NCBI GenBank assembly: GCA_036676195.1
Contig: JAKFDK010000089.1
Coordinates: 1 to 45,873 of the forward strand
Direction of reading: 5' to 3'
Length of the DNA stretch: 45,873 nt
From: JAKFDK01 sp036676195
Lineage (GTDB): Bacteria; Bacillota; Sulfobacillia; Symbiobacteriales; ZC4RG38
The notes under the pieces were generated by a model. The model was not told the DNA's origin, searched no databases, and saw nothing but the letters and a program-made list of their open reading frames with translations. The translations under genes and the position numbers were made by a program. Of the stretch, positions 16,182 to 23,267 are shown one piece after another (position 1 is the stretch's first letter; each line of letters begins with the position of its first letter).

Positions 16182-17072
16182 TTGGCGATCGCACGGATCA
16201 TGGTGGTGGGTGCCGGGCAGATGGGCGCCGGTATTGCCCAGGTCGCGGCTCAGGCAGGGCTGCAAGTATGGCTGCGCGATGTGGAGCAGCGCTTTGTCGA
16301 CCGGGGCCTGGGGATCATTCGCAAGAATCTGGACCGCGATGTGGAAAAGGGGCGGCGGACGGCCGAGCAGCGGGACGAGATTCTGGCACGGATTCACCCC
16401 ACGGTGGAACTGGCGCCGGCGGCTGACTGCGACCTGGTGATTGAGGCGATTATTGAAAACCTGGAGGCCAAGACAAAGCTGTTCAAGGAGCTGGACAGCC
16501 TTTGCCCGGCCGGGTCCATCCTGGCCTCCAATACCAGTTCGCTGCCGATCACCCAACTGGCGGCGGCCACCGGGCGCCCGGACCGCTTTATTGGCATGCA
16601 CTTCATGAATCCGGTGCCAGTGATGAAGCTGGTGGAAATCATCCGGGGCATTGCCACGTCCGACGCCACCTACGACGCTATCAAGGCTCTGGCGGAACAC
16701 ATGGGCAAGACTCCGGTGGTGGTGAACGACTTCCCCGGCTTTGTGTCCAACCGGGTGCTCATGCCGCTGCTCAACGAGGCCATGTTCTGCTACTACGAAG
16801 GCATCGCCTCAGTCGAGGCCATTGACACCGTGATGAAGCTAGGCATGAACCATCCGATGGGGCCGCTGCAACTGGCGGACTTTATCGGGCTGGATACCTG
16901 CCTGTATATCATGAATGTGCTGTACGAGGGCTTCAAGGACCCCCGCTACCGCCCGTGCCCGCTCCTGGTGCAGATGGTCCAGGCTGGGTACCATGGCAAA
17001 AAGAGCGGCCGCGGTTTCTACATTTACACCGCCGACGGCGGCATGACGCCCATGCAGCGGGCCAGCGTGTAG
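16182..17072 (+). CDS. hbd: 3-hydroxybutyryl-CoA dehydrogenase
   Basis: The start is TTG 16182, 7 bases after AGGAGGGG; the frame is open further upstream only inside the thiolase gene. The 296-residue protein has the NAD-binding motif VVGAGQMGAGIAQVAAQAG at the N-terminus, the ILASNTSSLPIT and GMHFMNPVPVMKLVEII segments with the catalytic His, and the C-terminal domain with VNDFPGFVSNRVLMPLLNEA and NHPMGPLQLADFIGLDT. It reduces acetoacetyl-CoA or oxidises 3-hydroxybutyryl-CoA. Forms an operon with the thiolase and ends at a clear terminator. Confidence 0.93.
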   Translation: MAIARIMVVGAGQMGAGIAQVAAQAGLQVWLRDVEQRFVDRGLGIIRKNLDRDVEKGRRTAEQRDEILARIHPTVELAPAADCDLVIEAIIENLEAKTKLFKELDSLCPAGSILASNTSSLPITQLAAATGRPDRFIGMHFMNPVPVMKLVEIIRGIATSDATYDAIKALAEHMGKTPVVVNDFPGFVSNRVLMPLLNEAMFCYYEGIASVEAIDTVMKLGMNHPMGPLQLADFIGLDTCLYIMNVLYEGFKDPRYRPCPLLVQMVQAGYHGKKSGRGFYIYTADGGMTPMQRASV

Positions 17073-17097
17073 AACCGGGATACAAACGTATGGACAG

Positions 17098-17141
17098 GCA
17101 CCAGGTCAGGGAGATAGCTCCCGCCTGGTGCTTGCTTTTTT
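17098..17141 (+). terminator. Terminator of the thiolase-hbd operon
   Basis: The outer stem GCACCAGG (17098-17105) pairs with CCTGGTGC (17124-17131). An inner GGGAG/CTCCC stem pairs within the loop. TTGCTTTTTT follows. Confidence 0.88.
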
Positions 17142-17154
17142 GCCGTGGACCCCC

Positions 17155-17216
17155 TTGACGCATCGAAGGACTTCGATGTATTCTAGTGCCAACAGGTATA
17201 TCGAAGATCTTCGATG
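17155..17216 (+). promoter_or_regulatory. Promoter with two ArsR-like operators upstream of the permease
   Basis: TTGACG (17155-17160) and TATTCT (17179-17184) form a promoter whose 18-base spacer is exactly an 8-2-8 palindrome, CATCGAAG-GA-CTTCGATG (17161-17178). A second copy, TATCGAAG-AT-CTTCGATG (17199-17216), lies just downstream of the expected transcription start, 38 bp centre to centre from the first. The layout suits repression by an ArsR/SmtB dimer released by a metal or metalloid. No arsR gene is in the window, so the regulator would act from elsewhere. Confidence 0.75.
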
Positions 17217-17224
17217 AGGCGGCG

Positions 17225-18178
17225 ATGGGCATGGCGTTTTTCCTTGATCTCGCGTTGACCGCTCTGAAACAGGTTTGGGTGACCTTCAGTCACAACTGGC
17301 CCATTCTGTTGCTAGGGTCCGTGGTGGCGGCGATTATGACCCTGTACATGGATAAGGACCGGGTGGCGGCCTTGCTGCAACGCCGTCAGGGGGTATCCGT
17401 CCTGGCCTCCGTCGGTGCAGCGGTGACGACCCCCCTGTGTTCCTGCGGCACTACGGCGATGGTTCTGAGCATGATGGCTTCGACCGTGCCCTGGGCGCCC
17501 ATTGTTGCCTTCATGGTCGCTTCGCCCATGACCTCGCCCGGTGAGCTGTTCTATAGCGCCTCCCTGTTTGGCTGGCCCTTTGCCCTGACCTACTTTCTGG
17601 CTTCGATTCTGCTGGGTCTGGCCGGCGGGGCGGTGGCGTATGTAGCTGAGCAGCGCGGCTGGCTGCGGGGCCAGGCCCGCTTCCACCCGGTGACAGGCGG
17701 CTCCGGCCTGGACCTGGCCGGGGGCGATAACCTGGCCCTGCCGGTGGTCAGACCGGCAAAGCTCCGCCCCACCTGGCGGGATCTGGCCCGGGAGACCTGG
17801 GTGATTGGCCGCCGGCTGCTGGTGTTCTTCCTGAGCTTTGCCTTCATCGGGTATCTGCTGAACGGTCTGATCCCACAAAGCTGGATCGGCACGCTGTTTG
17901 GTCCCGGCCGTGTTTACGGTGTACCGCTGGCGGCGACTCTGGGTCTGCCCTTTTATATCAATACAGAGGCATCGCTGCCCCTGGTGCGTTCCCTGTTTGA
18001 TCTGGGCATGAGCCCCGGTGCCACCCTGGCTTTTCTGATCACCGGTGCCGGTACTTCCATCGGAGCCATCAGCGGGGCCCTGACCATTGCCCGCTGGCGG
18101 GTGGTGGGTATCGTGGTCGGCACCCTCTGGTTCGGCGCCATGGTGGTGGGGTTTGCCTATAACCTGATGCTGGCCTGA
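17225..18178 (+). CDS. arsP: ArsP/YraQ-family permease (putative organoarsenical efflux)
   Basis: The ATG at 17225 is chosen; the open frame from 17186 runs through the second operator. The 317-residue protein has about eight hydrophobic spans. The signature TTPLCSCGTTAMVLSMM places a Cys-x-Cys (Cys72 and Cys74) in the first half, as in ArsP and the wider permease family formerly called DUF318. The second half has the mirrored GLPFYINTEASLPLVRSLFDLG and GAGTSIGAISGAL segments. ArsP proteins studied elsewhere export trivalent organoarsenicals, while other family members have been linked to copper or zinc, so the substrate is inferred. ArsR-like operators upstream and a CC-motif protein downstream support a metal or metalloid role. 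Confidence 0.8.
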   Translation: MGMAFFLDLALTALKQVWVTFSHNWPILLLGSVVAAIMTLYMDKDRVAALLQRRQGVSVLASVGAAVTTPLCSCGTTAMVLSMMASTVPWAPIVAFMVASPMTSPGELFYSASLFGWPFALTYFLASILLGLAGGAVAYVAEQRGWLRGQARFHPVTGGSGLDLAGGDNLALPVVRPAKLRPTWRDLARETWVIGRRLLVFFLSFAFIGYLLNGLIPQSWIGTLFGPGRVYGVPLAATLGLPFYINTEASLPLVRSLFDLGMSPGATLAFLITGAGTSIGAISGALTIARWRVVGIVVGTLWFGAMVVGFAYNLMLA

Positions 18179-18195
18179 GCGGTGGCCTGGAAAGG

Positions 18196-19437
18196 GTGAA
18201 GCGGAAGATGGAGACCGAAACGGCGAAGGCTCACCAGGACCTGGAGTTTCTCACCTCGCCGGCGGCGGCAGGCCGACTTTCGGCCACTCCCGGTGCGGCC
18301 GCGGCGGCGGATTACCTGGCCCGCCGCCTGGAACAGATCGGGTTGCAGCCGGCTGGGGCCGACGGGTACCTGGCACCGGTACAGGTAGCGGCAGCCCGGC
18401 TGACCGGGCCGGTCCGCCTGGCTGTGGGCGGGCACCGGTGGCGCCACCGCCTGGACTTTGCCGAGGCGGCGGCCATTTCAGCCGGTGGAACGGTTTCCGG
18501 TCCACTGCTGGTGGTGGAGGATGGGCCGGGGGTGGACCCGGCGGCACTGCCTGGCAGCGTGGTGCTGATTCCGCGGCGGCCGGTGGGGTTTGACCTGGCG
18601 GGGACGGCTGCCGCCGCGGCCCAACTGGGCGCCCGTGCCCTGCTGGTGGAGTCCGGCGAGCCCGGTTGGTTTTACAAGACGGTGTTCAGCGGCCAATCGG
18701 CCGGGCTGCCGGTGCTGCGGCTGCGCACGGCGGTGGCCACCGCCCTGCTGCCGCACGCGGGCGAACAGGTACAGGTGGAGTTGCCCCTGGAGGCCACCGC
18801 CCGCACGTGCCACAACGTGCTCGGGGTGTTGCCGGGGGCCAGGGATGCGCCGGCGGTGGTGCTGACTGCCCACTATGATCACGTAGGCGACGATCCGGGC
18901 GGGTACCGGTTCCCCGGCGCGTGGGATAATGCCTCGGGCGTGGCAGCGGTGCTGGCTGCCGCTGCCCGCCTGGCCCGCAGCAACCTGCCGGTGTCCCTGC
19001 ACGTGGCCCTGCTGACCGGTGAGGAATCCGGCCTGTGGGGGGCGCGCTCCCTGCTGGATGGGTTCAGGAGCGCCCCCGGGGCAGTGATCAATGTCGACGC
19101 AGTCGGGATGGAGCCGGAAACGGGGGCCATGCGCCTGGGCCACCCGGCTGCGGGGGAGTGGCTGCCCGACCTGGCGGCGCAGATCCTGACTGAAAACGGC
19201 TTTACCCCCCGGTGGGTGACAGGCCGTGACGATGCGTCGGCGTTTGTCCGGGCGGGCGTTCCGACGGTGGGGCTGGGTCAGCAGCCAACCGGGGTCCGGC
19301 AGATTCCCCTGCACACCCCGGACGATACCCTTTCTGCCCTTTACCCGGAGCAGGTGGACCGGGTGGCTGAACTGGTGGCTGAATTGGTGCGGCGGACCGT
19401 GGCGGTTCTTTCCGTACCGGTGTCCCCAGGGCTGTAA
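18196..19437 (+). CDS. M28-family metallopeptidase
   Basis: This peptidase, about 413 residues, shows the M28 zinc ligands in order: LTAHYDHVGDDPGG, PGAWDNASGVAAV, LTGEESGLWGAR, VINVDAVGM and LHTPDDTLSA. Residues about 90-200 look like a PA (protease-associated) insert: PLLVVEDGPGV, GSVVLIPRRPVG, GARALLVESGEPG. M28 enzymes are aminopeptidases, often exported, but no signal peptide or membrane anchor is visible here, so a cytoplasmic site is likely. The GTG at 18196 and an ATG at 18208 are both possible starts. It lies 17 bases after the permease and 19 bases before the CC-motif protein, so it is probably in their operon; a link to metal resistance is only positional. Confidence 0.85.
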   Translation: MKRKMETETAKAHQDLEFLTSPAAAGRLSATPGAAAAADYLARRLEQIGLQPAGADGYLAPVQVAAARLTGPVRLAVGGHRWRHRLDFAEAAAISAGGTVSGPLLVVEDGPGVDPAALPGSVVLIPRRPVGFDLAGTAAAAAQLGARALLVESGEPGWFYKTVFSGQSAGLPVLRLRTAVATALLPHAGEQVQVELPLEATARTCHNVLGVLPGARDAPAVVLTAHYDHVGDDPGGYRFPGAWDNASGVAAVLAAAARLARSNLPVSLHVALLTGEESGLWGARSLLDGFRSAPGAVINVDAVGMEPETGAMRLGHPAAGEWLPDLAAQILTENGFTPRWVTGRDDASAFVRAGVPTVGLGQQPTGVRQIPLHTPDDTLSALYPEQVDRVAELVAELVRRTVAVLSVPVSPGL

Positions 19438-19456
19438 TTTAAAGGAGGATGTGTCC

Positions 19457-19660
19457 ATGTCTGCAGAGCAAAAGAGCAACGTGTTGGTGAATCTGATCAA
19501 GAAGGTGGTGGGGTTGCCTGTCGCCCAGAGCAACTGCTGCGGTACGGCGGTGCAGCCGGGGGCGACGGCTGACTCCTGTTGCGGCACGCCGACCCAGCCG
19601 GCGGCGAAGACCGACTCCTGCTGCGGCGGGGGCGGGAAGGCAGCCGACGGCTGCTGCTAG
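19457..19660 (+). CDS. Small CC-motif (DSCCG repeat) putative metal-binding protein
   Basis: The ATG at 19457 follows a perfect AAAGGAGGAT by 6 bases, giving 67 residues; the long frame from 19226 overlaps the peptidase and is not used. After a basic N-terminal helix (NVLVNLIKKVVGLPV) come four Cys-Cys pairs, in SNCCG, DSCCG, DSCCG and DGCC, spaced by Ala/Thr/Pro linkers, so 8 of 67 residues are Cys. Such vicinal Cys pairs bind soft metals or trivalent arsenicals. Given the ArsR-like operators and ArsP permease at the head of this operon, an arsenical chaperone or scavenger is a reasonable guess. No known family name is claimed. Confidence 0.8.
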   Translation: MSAEQKSNVLVNLIKKVVGLPVAQSNCCGTAVQPGATADSCCGTPTQPAAKTDSCCGGGGKAADGCC

Positions 19661-19974
19661 CCCAGGTCGTTGGGCCACGCTGCGCCCGGGAGTATCCAAG
19701 GGACCTGAGAAGGCGTTATTCGGCAACGCAGCGCTCCCCAGTGTTGGGCCTGGCGCCATCACACGACTACCGCCCGGCCAACTGTCTGCGGCCCACGGGT
19801 TATCTTATCCGGCCCTTCTCCCGCCTTCCCTGCATCATCGGTCTACCTTATTATGGAACGCCGGTGAGCCGTATCCCGAGTCCCCGCGGAACATATCCCG
19901 TCTATATAGGGAGAGACTTTGAACTGCCCCGGCAGGGCATCTGCCACTGTACCGAACCCGGTAGCCTTACAGCC

Positions 19975-20009
19975 AGGCGCCCCCGCGGCCACCGTTCGTG
20001 GGGGCGCCT
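19975..20009. other. Strong GC hairpin
   Basis: AGGCGCCCCCGCG (19975-19987) pairs with CGTGGGGGCGCCT (19997-20009) with one G-T pair and a 9-base loop. No T-tract follows on either strand. A terminator without a U-tract for the ArsP operon, or part of a structured RNA, are both possible. Confidence 0.5.
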
Positions 20010-20161
20010 GACAATGCCTTGGCTGCGTCCTAATGCCAGCCCCTGCCTACGGGCATTCCCGACCACTTCGCCCTGGCCGGCCGGTCGCCGCCGGGGGTGC
20101 CCATACCCCTGGGGGGTGACACGACTGAGCGCTGTTGGCCGTAGGGCTTGCGCGCCCCTGG

Positions 20162-20186
20162 GTGCCGGGTATTATCTTCCCGGCAC
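20162..20186. other. Hairpin GTGCCGGG/CCCGGCAC
   Basis: An 8-bp perfect stem has a 9-base AT-rich loop. There is no T-tract. Confidence 0.4.
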
Positions 20187-20221
20187 ACACACGCGTGAAA
20201 ACGATCCCGTTCCTGATGCTC

Positions 20222-20284
20222 TTGTCCCGTTTCTCTTTGAAGATGTCCCGTTTCTCTTTGGACGTGTCCCGAATGACTTTGCCC
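20222..20284. repeat. 21-bp tandem repeat, three copies
   Basis: The core GTCCCGTTTCTCTTTG occurs at 20224-20239 and 20245-20260, and a diverged form GTCCCGAATGACTTTG at 20266-20281, with a constant 21-base period. On the minus strand it would encode heptads of the type RDIFKEK, and on the plus strand VPFLFED. The three-fold period suggests it was or is coding, but no supported gene contains it. Confidence 0.6.
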
Positions 20285-20326
20285 GGGTCCGTTGCCACAC
20301 CGGATCGCCTGGCCTGTCCATAATAA

Positions 20327-20494
20327 CTACGTAGTAAAAAGAGACATTACAAAAACCGACTTACCTGGATGGACCTTTACCCGGCCACCGAAGTGGTCAA
20401 GGAGAGCGCGTACCTCTTCGGGGCTGGCTACATTCGAATTCCATGGTGCGCTCACGGTGCTTGGCGTGGCCGTGTAGAAGATCAGCATAAACAT
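20327..20494 (-). CDS. Possible 55-aa protein or gene remnant
   Basis: The minus strand is open from ATG 20494 to TAG 20327. The product starts MFMLIFYTATPSTVSAP and continues into a plausible folded segment, SPEEVRALLDHFGGRVKVHP and GKSVFVMSLFTT. Codon use looks coding. However, there is no ribosome binding site before either candidate ATG, so this may be the 3' end of a decayed gene. I do not recognise the family. Confidence 0.35.
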   Translation of the reverse strand: MFMLIFYTATPSTVSAPWNSNVASPEEVRALLDHFGGRVKVHPGKSVFVMSLFTT

Positions 20495-20533
20495 CGTAGG
20501 CGGCAGGAAGCAAAATTGGTAACAGCTCCAGGT

Positions 20534-20562
20534 TTGACATCATTTCCCATGTTTTGTATCGT
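20534..20562 (+). promoter_or_regulatory. Sigma-A promoter of the MFS gene
   Basis: TTGACA (20534-20539), a 17-base spacer and TATCGT (20557-20562) lie about 57 bases before the chosen start. The -35 is a perfect match. Confidence 0.65.
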
Positions 20563-20578
20563 AGGGCAGAAGGCCAAT

Positions 20579-20594
20579 CGGAGCCGTGGCTCCG
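20579..20594. promoter_or_regulatory. Operator-like palindrome downstream of the promoter
   Basis: CGGAGCC-GT-GGCTCCG is a perfect 7-2-7 inverted repeat about 10 bases after the predicted transcription start and just before the MFS ribosome binding site. It could bind a local repressor or form a small hairpin in the leader. Confidence 0.4.
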
Positions 20595-20618
20595 ACCGCC
20601 GAAAGGGAGGTCGACTCA

Positions 20619-21986
20619 GTGACGCCGTCCCGGCCACCGGCCAAGGGATTTCGCACGTTTCTGATCCTTTGGGCCACCCAATCCCTGTCTGTCTTCGGCA
20701 GCGCCATTACGTTCTTTGCTGTTACGGTCTGGCTGACGCAGGTGCTGTATCCGCACCCGGGGCAGAAAGCAGAACTGGCTCTGGCGTTATCGGCGGTGAG
20801 CCTGGCCTATGCGCTGCCCACCGTGCTGGTGGCCCCGCTGGCCGGCGTGTGCGCCGACCGGTATAACAAGAAAACCATCATGCTGGCCATGGACCTGGCC
20901 AACAGTGGCCTCTGCCTGACATTGGCCAGCCTGCTGGTAGCTCAGTCCCTGCAATTGTGGCTGCTCATCGTGCTGACCGTGCTGACTGCGGTTATTACCA
21001 CCTTCCACTCCGCCGCCTTTGACACGGCGTATGTCCTGCTGGTGCCGGAGAAATGGCTGCCCAGAGCTAACGGGATGATGCAGACCATGTGGTCGCTATC
21101 CGGGATCCTCTCGCCGGCCCTGGCCGCCGGCATCATCACCCTGCCGGCGCTGGCGAGGCAGGGATGGGTGCCGGCGCCACTCGGGTCGGTGCTGAGTCCG
21201 CTGGCCGATGGTACCTCCCTGGCGATACTGGCGGATGCAGTCACATTTGGGATCGCCGCCGGCGTACTCATGTGCCTGCACATGCCCTCACCCTGCCGGG
21301 CCGCGCCGGAAGCCGGAGTGGGCGGGCCTCGGCCTGGCATCTGGTCCGATATGGAAACAGGCGCTTCATATATCTGGCAACGCCGTCCCTTGCTTTGGCT
21401 TCTGGGCACATTCACCATTGCCAACTTTGCCGCCGCACCCATTCAGGTCTTTCAGCCGCTGTTATTGCGGTTTAACCTGGGGGCCGACCTGGCAGCGAAG
21501 GGGTTTACCCTGGAAACCGGCCTGGCCATGCTCGGTTCGGTGGGCGGTCTGGGCGGCGTGGCGGGTGGCCTGCTCATCAGCATCTGGGGCGGTCTGAAGG
21601 CCAGGCGGGTCTATGGGATCATGGTGCCCATGCTGGTTTCCGGGCTGGTGCAAATCGTTTTTGGGCTTTCGTCGCTGATCTACCTGACAGCGGCAGCCGC
21701 CCTCATGCTGAATGCCATGCTGCCCCTGATGAATGCCCACTCCCAGACAATCTGGCAGACCCAAACTCCCCCGGAACTTCAGGGGCGTGTGTTTGCGGTG
21801 CGCCGGGTGATTGCCCAGTGTACCTGGCCGCTGAGCGCGGCAATGGCAGGGTGGGCCGGCAGCCTGTTTGACCCTGGCCTGGTCCTGGCCGGGCTGGGCA
21901 CCTTTCTGGCGGTGGTGTGCGCCCTGCAGTTCTTTAACCCGGCCCTGCTGCGGATAGAGGCGGCGCAGACCAAGCGGACCGCGTGA
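20619..21986 (+). CDS. MFS transporter
   Basis: The GTG at 20619 lies after AAAGGGAGG with normal spacing; the open frame continues upstream but only through promoter sequence. The 455-residue protein has about twelve hydrophobic spans. It starts TFLILWATQSLSVFGSAITFFAVTVWL and has the loop motif APLAGVCADRYNKKTIML, the MFS G-x3-D-R signature, between spans 2 and 3. It most resembles the MFS_3 group (EntS-like and macrolide-type exporters), so efflux is likely; the substrate is unknown. It is convergent with the next gene, with only six bases between the stops and no terminator. Confidence 0.85.
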   Translation: MTPSRPPAKGFRTFLILWATQSLSVFGSAITFFAVTVWLTQVLYPHPGQKAELALALSAVSLAYALPTVLVAPLAGVCADRYNKKTIMLAMDLANSGLCLTLASLLVAQSLQLWLLIVLTVLTAVITTFHSAAFDTAYVLLVPEKWLPRANGMMQTMWSLSGILSPALAAGIITLPALARQGWVPAPLGSVLSPLADGTSLAILADAVTFGIAAGVLMCLHMPSPCRAAPEAGVGGPRPGIWSDMETGASYIWQRRPLLWLLGTFTIANFAAAPIQVFQPLLLRFNLGADLAAKGFTLETGLAMLGSVGGLGGVAGGLLISIWGGLKARRVYGIMVPMLVSGLVQIVFGLSSLIYLTAAAALMLNAMLPLMNAHSQTIWQTQTPPELQGRVFAVRRVIAQCTWPLSAAMAGWAGSLFDPGLVLAGLGTFLAVVCALQFFNPALLRIEAAQTKRTA

Positions 21987-21992
21987 GGTTTC

Positions 21993-23075
21993 TCAGCGCC
22001 GCTCAGGCAACCAGACCCGCAGCCCCAGCAGCAGCAGCAGGCCGACGCTAACGGCGCCAAAGGCGGGGTAAAGGGTGGCGACCAGGCGACTGAAGCCCAG
22101 GGGCGCACCCACCAGGGCCAGGCACACACCGGCCACGGCACCGGTCCGGTAGAGCCCGGTCCCCGGGGGCGCCCACCGCTGCAATCGGCGACTGTCGGCC
22201 ACCCGCCGGGCCAGGCCGAAGGCGCTGGCCACGGCCGTGGTATAGATTTCGGCCCAAAGGATCAGGGTATAGGCGGCCTGTACCGGCAGCGGATACAGGC
22301 GGGCCACCGCCAGCATGGGCACTTCCATTTGCCCGGCCGCCGGCAGATGTGCCGCCAGGGTCAGGTGCAGCGCCGCCCCCAGCAGACCCAGCCCCAGGCC
22401 GCCCGCCAGCCCGCCCAGCGCCAGGGACCGGCGGTCGGCCACCTGCGCGCCCAGGGGCGCAAGCACTGGAATCGCCAGCACCAGATTATACCCGGCGTAG
22501 AGCCAGCCGGAAGCAAACCAGTTGGGGGCAGCCGCCAGTGCCGGGTGTGGTTCAAGCGGCGGCAGGCCGTGCACCGACAGGGAAATCAGGCAGAGCCCGG
22601 ACACCACCAGCACCAGGGCGGGCACCACCACGCCATTGGCAGTCATGAGCCCGCCCAGGCCGCCCAGAATGGTGAGCAGCGTGAGGGCAGCGGTGCCCAA
22701 TACCCCGGCCCACGGCGGCAGGTGAAGCTGTTCGGCCGCCACCGCCCCGGCCCCGGCCAGCATGACACTGAGAATGGCCAGCAGAAAGGCGGTAACGGCA
22801 GTGTCGGCCCAGCCGCCAACGCGGGGACCGCAGACGAAATGCAGAATGGGCCGGTGAGAAGGGGTGCGCAGCCGGTGCCCCAGATCCATGATCAGCATGC
22901 CGTAGACCACCAGAAGAACGGTGGATAGGGCCAGACCCAGCAGCCCGCGGTGGCCGTGGGCGGTGAAGAAGCGCAGGGTCTCCTGCCCGCTGGCAAAGCC
23001 GGCGCCCACCACGGTACCCATAAAGGTGGCGGCAACCCGGAATATGGTTCCTGTGCGTGCCCACTGTGCGGCCAC
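21993..23075 (-). CDS. Multi-pass membrane protein, YkvI-like transporter
   Basis: The GTG at 23075 follows GGGTGGGGA and gives 360 residues; the frame is open further to 23171 without a ribosome binding site. About ten hydrophobic spans are visible, starting IFRVAATFMGTVVGAGFASGQETLRFF, a glycine-rich first helix with an FASGQE motif that is typical of the YkvI group of APC-fold transporters. Other landmarks are LVVYGMLIMDLGHRLRT and LILWAEIYTTAVASAFGLARR. The substrate is unknown. It is divergent from the moeA promoter region. Confidence 0.8.
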   Translation of the reverse strand: MAAQWARTGTIFRVAATFMGTVVGAGFASGQETLRFFTAHGHRGLLGLALSTVLLVVYGMLIMDLGHRLRTPSHRPILHFVCGPRVGGWADTAVTAFLLAILSVMLAGAGAVAAEQLHLPPWAGVLGTAALTLLTILGGLGGLMTANGVVVPALVLVVSGLCLISLSVHGLPPLEPHPALAAAPNWFASGWLYAGYNLVLAIPVLAPLGAQVADRRSLALGGLAGGLGLGLLGAALHLTLAAHLPAAGQMEVPMLAVARLYPLPVQAAYTLILWAEIYTTAVASAFGLARRVADSRRLQRWAPPGTGLYRTGAVAGVCLALVGAPLGFSRLVATLYPAFGAVSVGLLLLLGLRVWLPERR

Positions 23076-23142
23076 TGCTCCCCACCCCCGTACCTGAATC
23101 CCTACGTGGGCATGGGAGTGGACTAGTACAGCAGGATCGTTC

Positions 23143-23172
23143 TTGCCGCTGCCTTTCCGTCCGGCGTACAAT
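23143..23172 (+). promoter_or_regulatory. Sigma-A promoter of the moeA pair
   Basis: TTGCCG (23143-23148), an 18-base spacer and TACAAT (23167-23172) lie about 95 bases before moeA. The leader contains a GC hairpin CCGCCC-TGC-GGGGCGG nested in GCGTCC/GGACGC (about 23185-23215). It does not match the Moco riboswitch seen before moaA. Confidence 0.6.
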
Positions 23173-23267
23173 AGTACAAGAATTCGGCGTCCGCCCTGCG
23201 GGGCGGCTCGGGACGCGTTCGGATGAAACCCGTCCGGGGGTTATTGGCGGCAGGAAGGTGCACATAG

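Larger units (their letters stand above)
19661..20533. other. About 870 bases without a convincing long gene
   Basis: A plus-strand frame here is open for about 250 codons, but its product is rich in Arg, Pro and His with no domain and starts inside the CC-motif gene; I treat it as spurious. What can be seen is: a strong hairpin (19975-20009), a second hairpin (20162-20186), a 21-bp tandem repeat (20222-20284), a palindrome ACTACGTAGT (20326-20335), and a short minus-strand frame (20327-20494). The stretch from about 20190 to 20560 is less GC-rich than its surroundings. No tRNA, RNase P, SRP or tmRNA signature was recognised. Confidence 0.6.

Noticed and set aside
19579..20334. Plus-strand frame of 251 codons
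   Set aside because: It begins inside the CC-motif gene in another frame, has no ribosome binding site, and crosses two strong hairpins and a tandem repeat.
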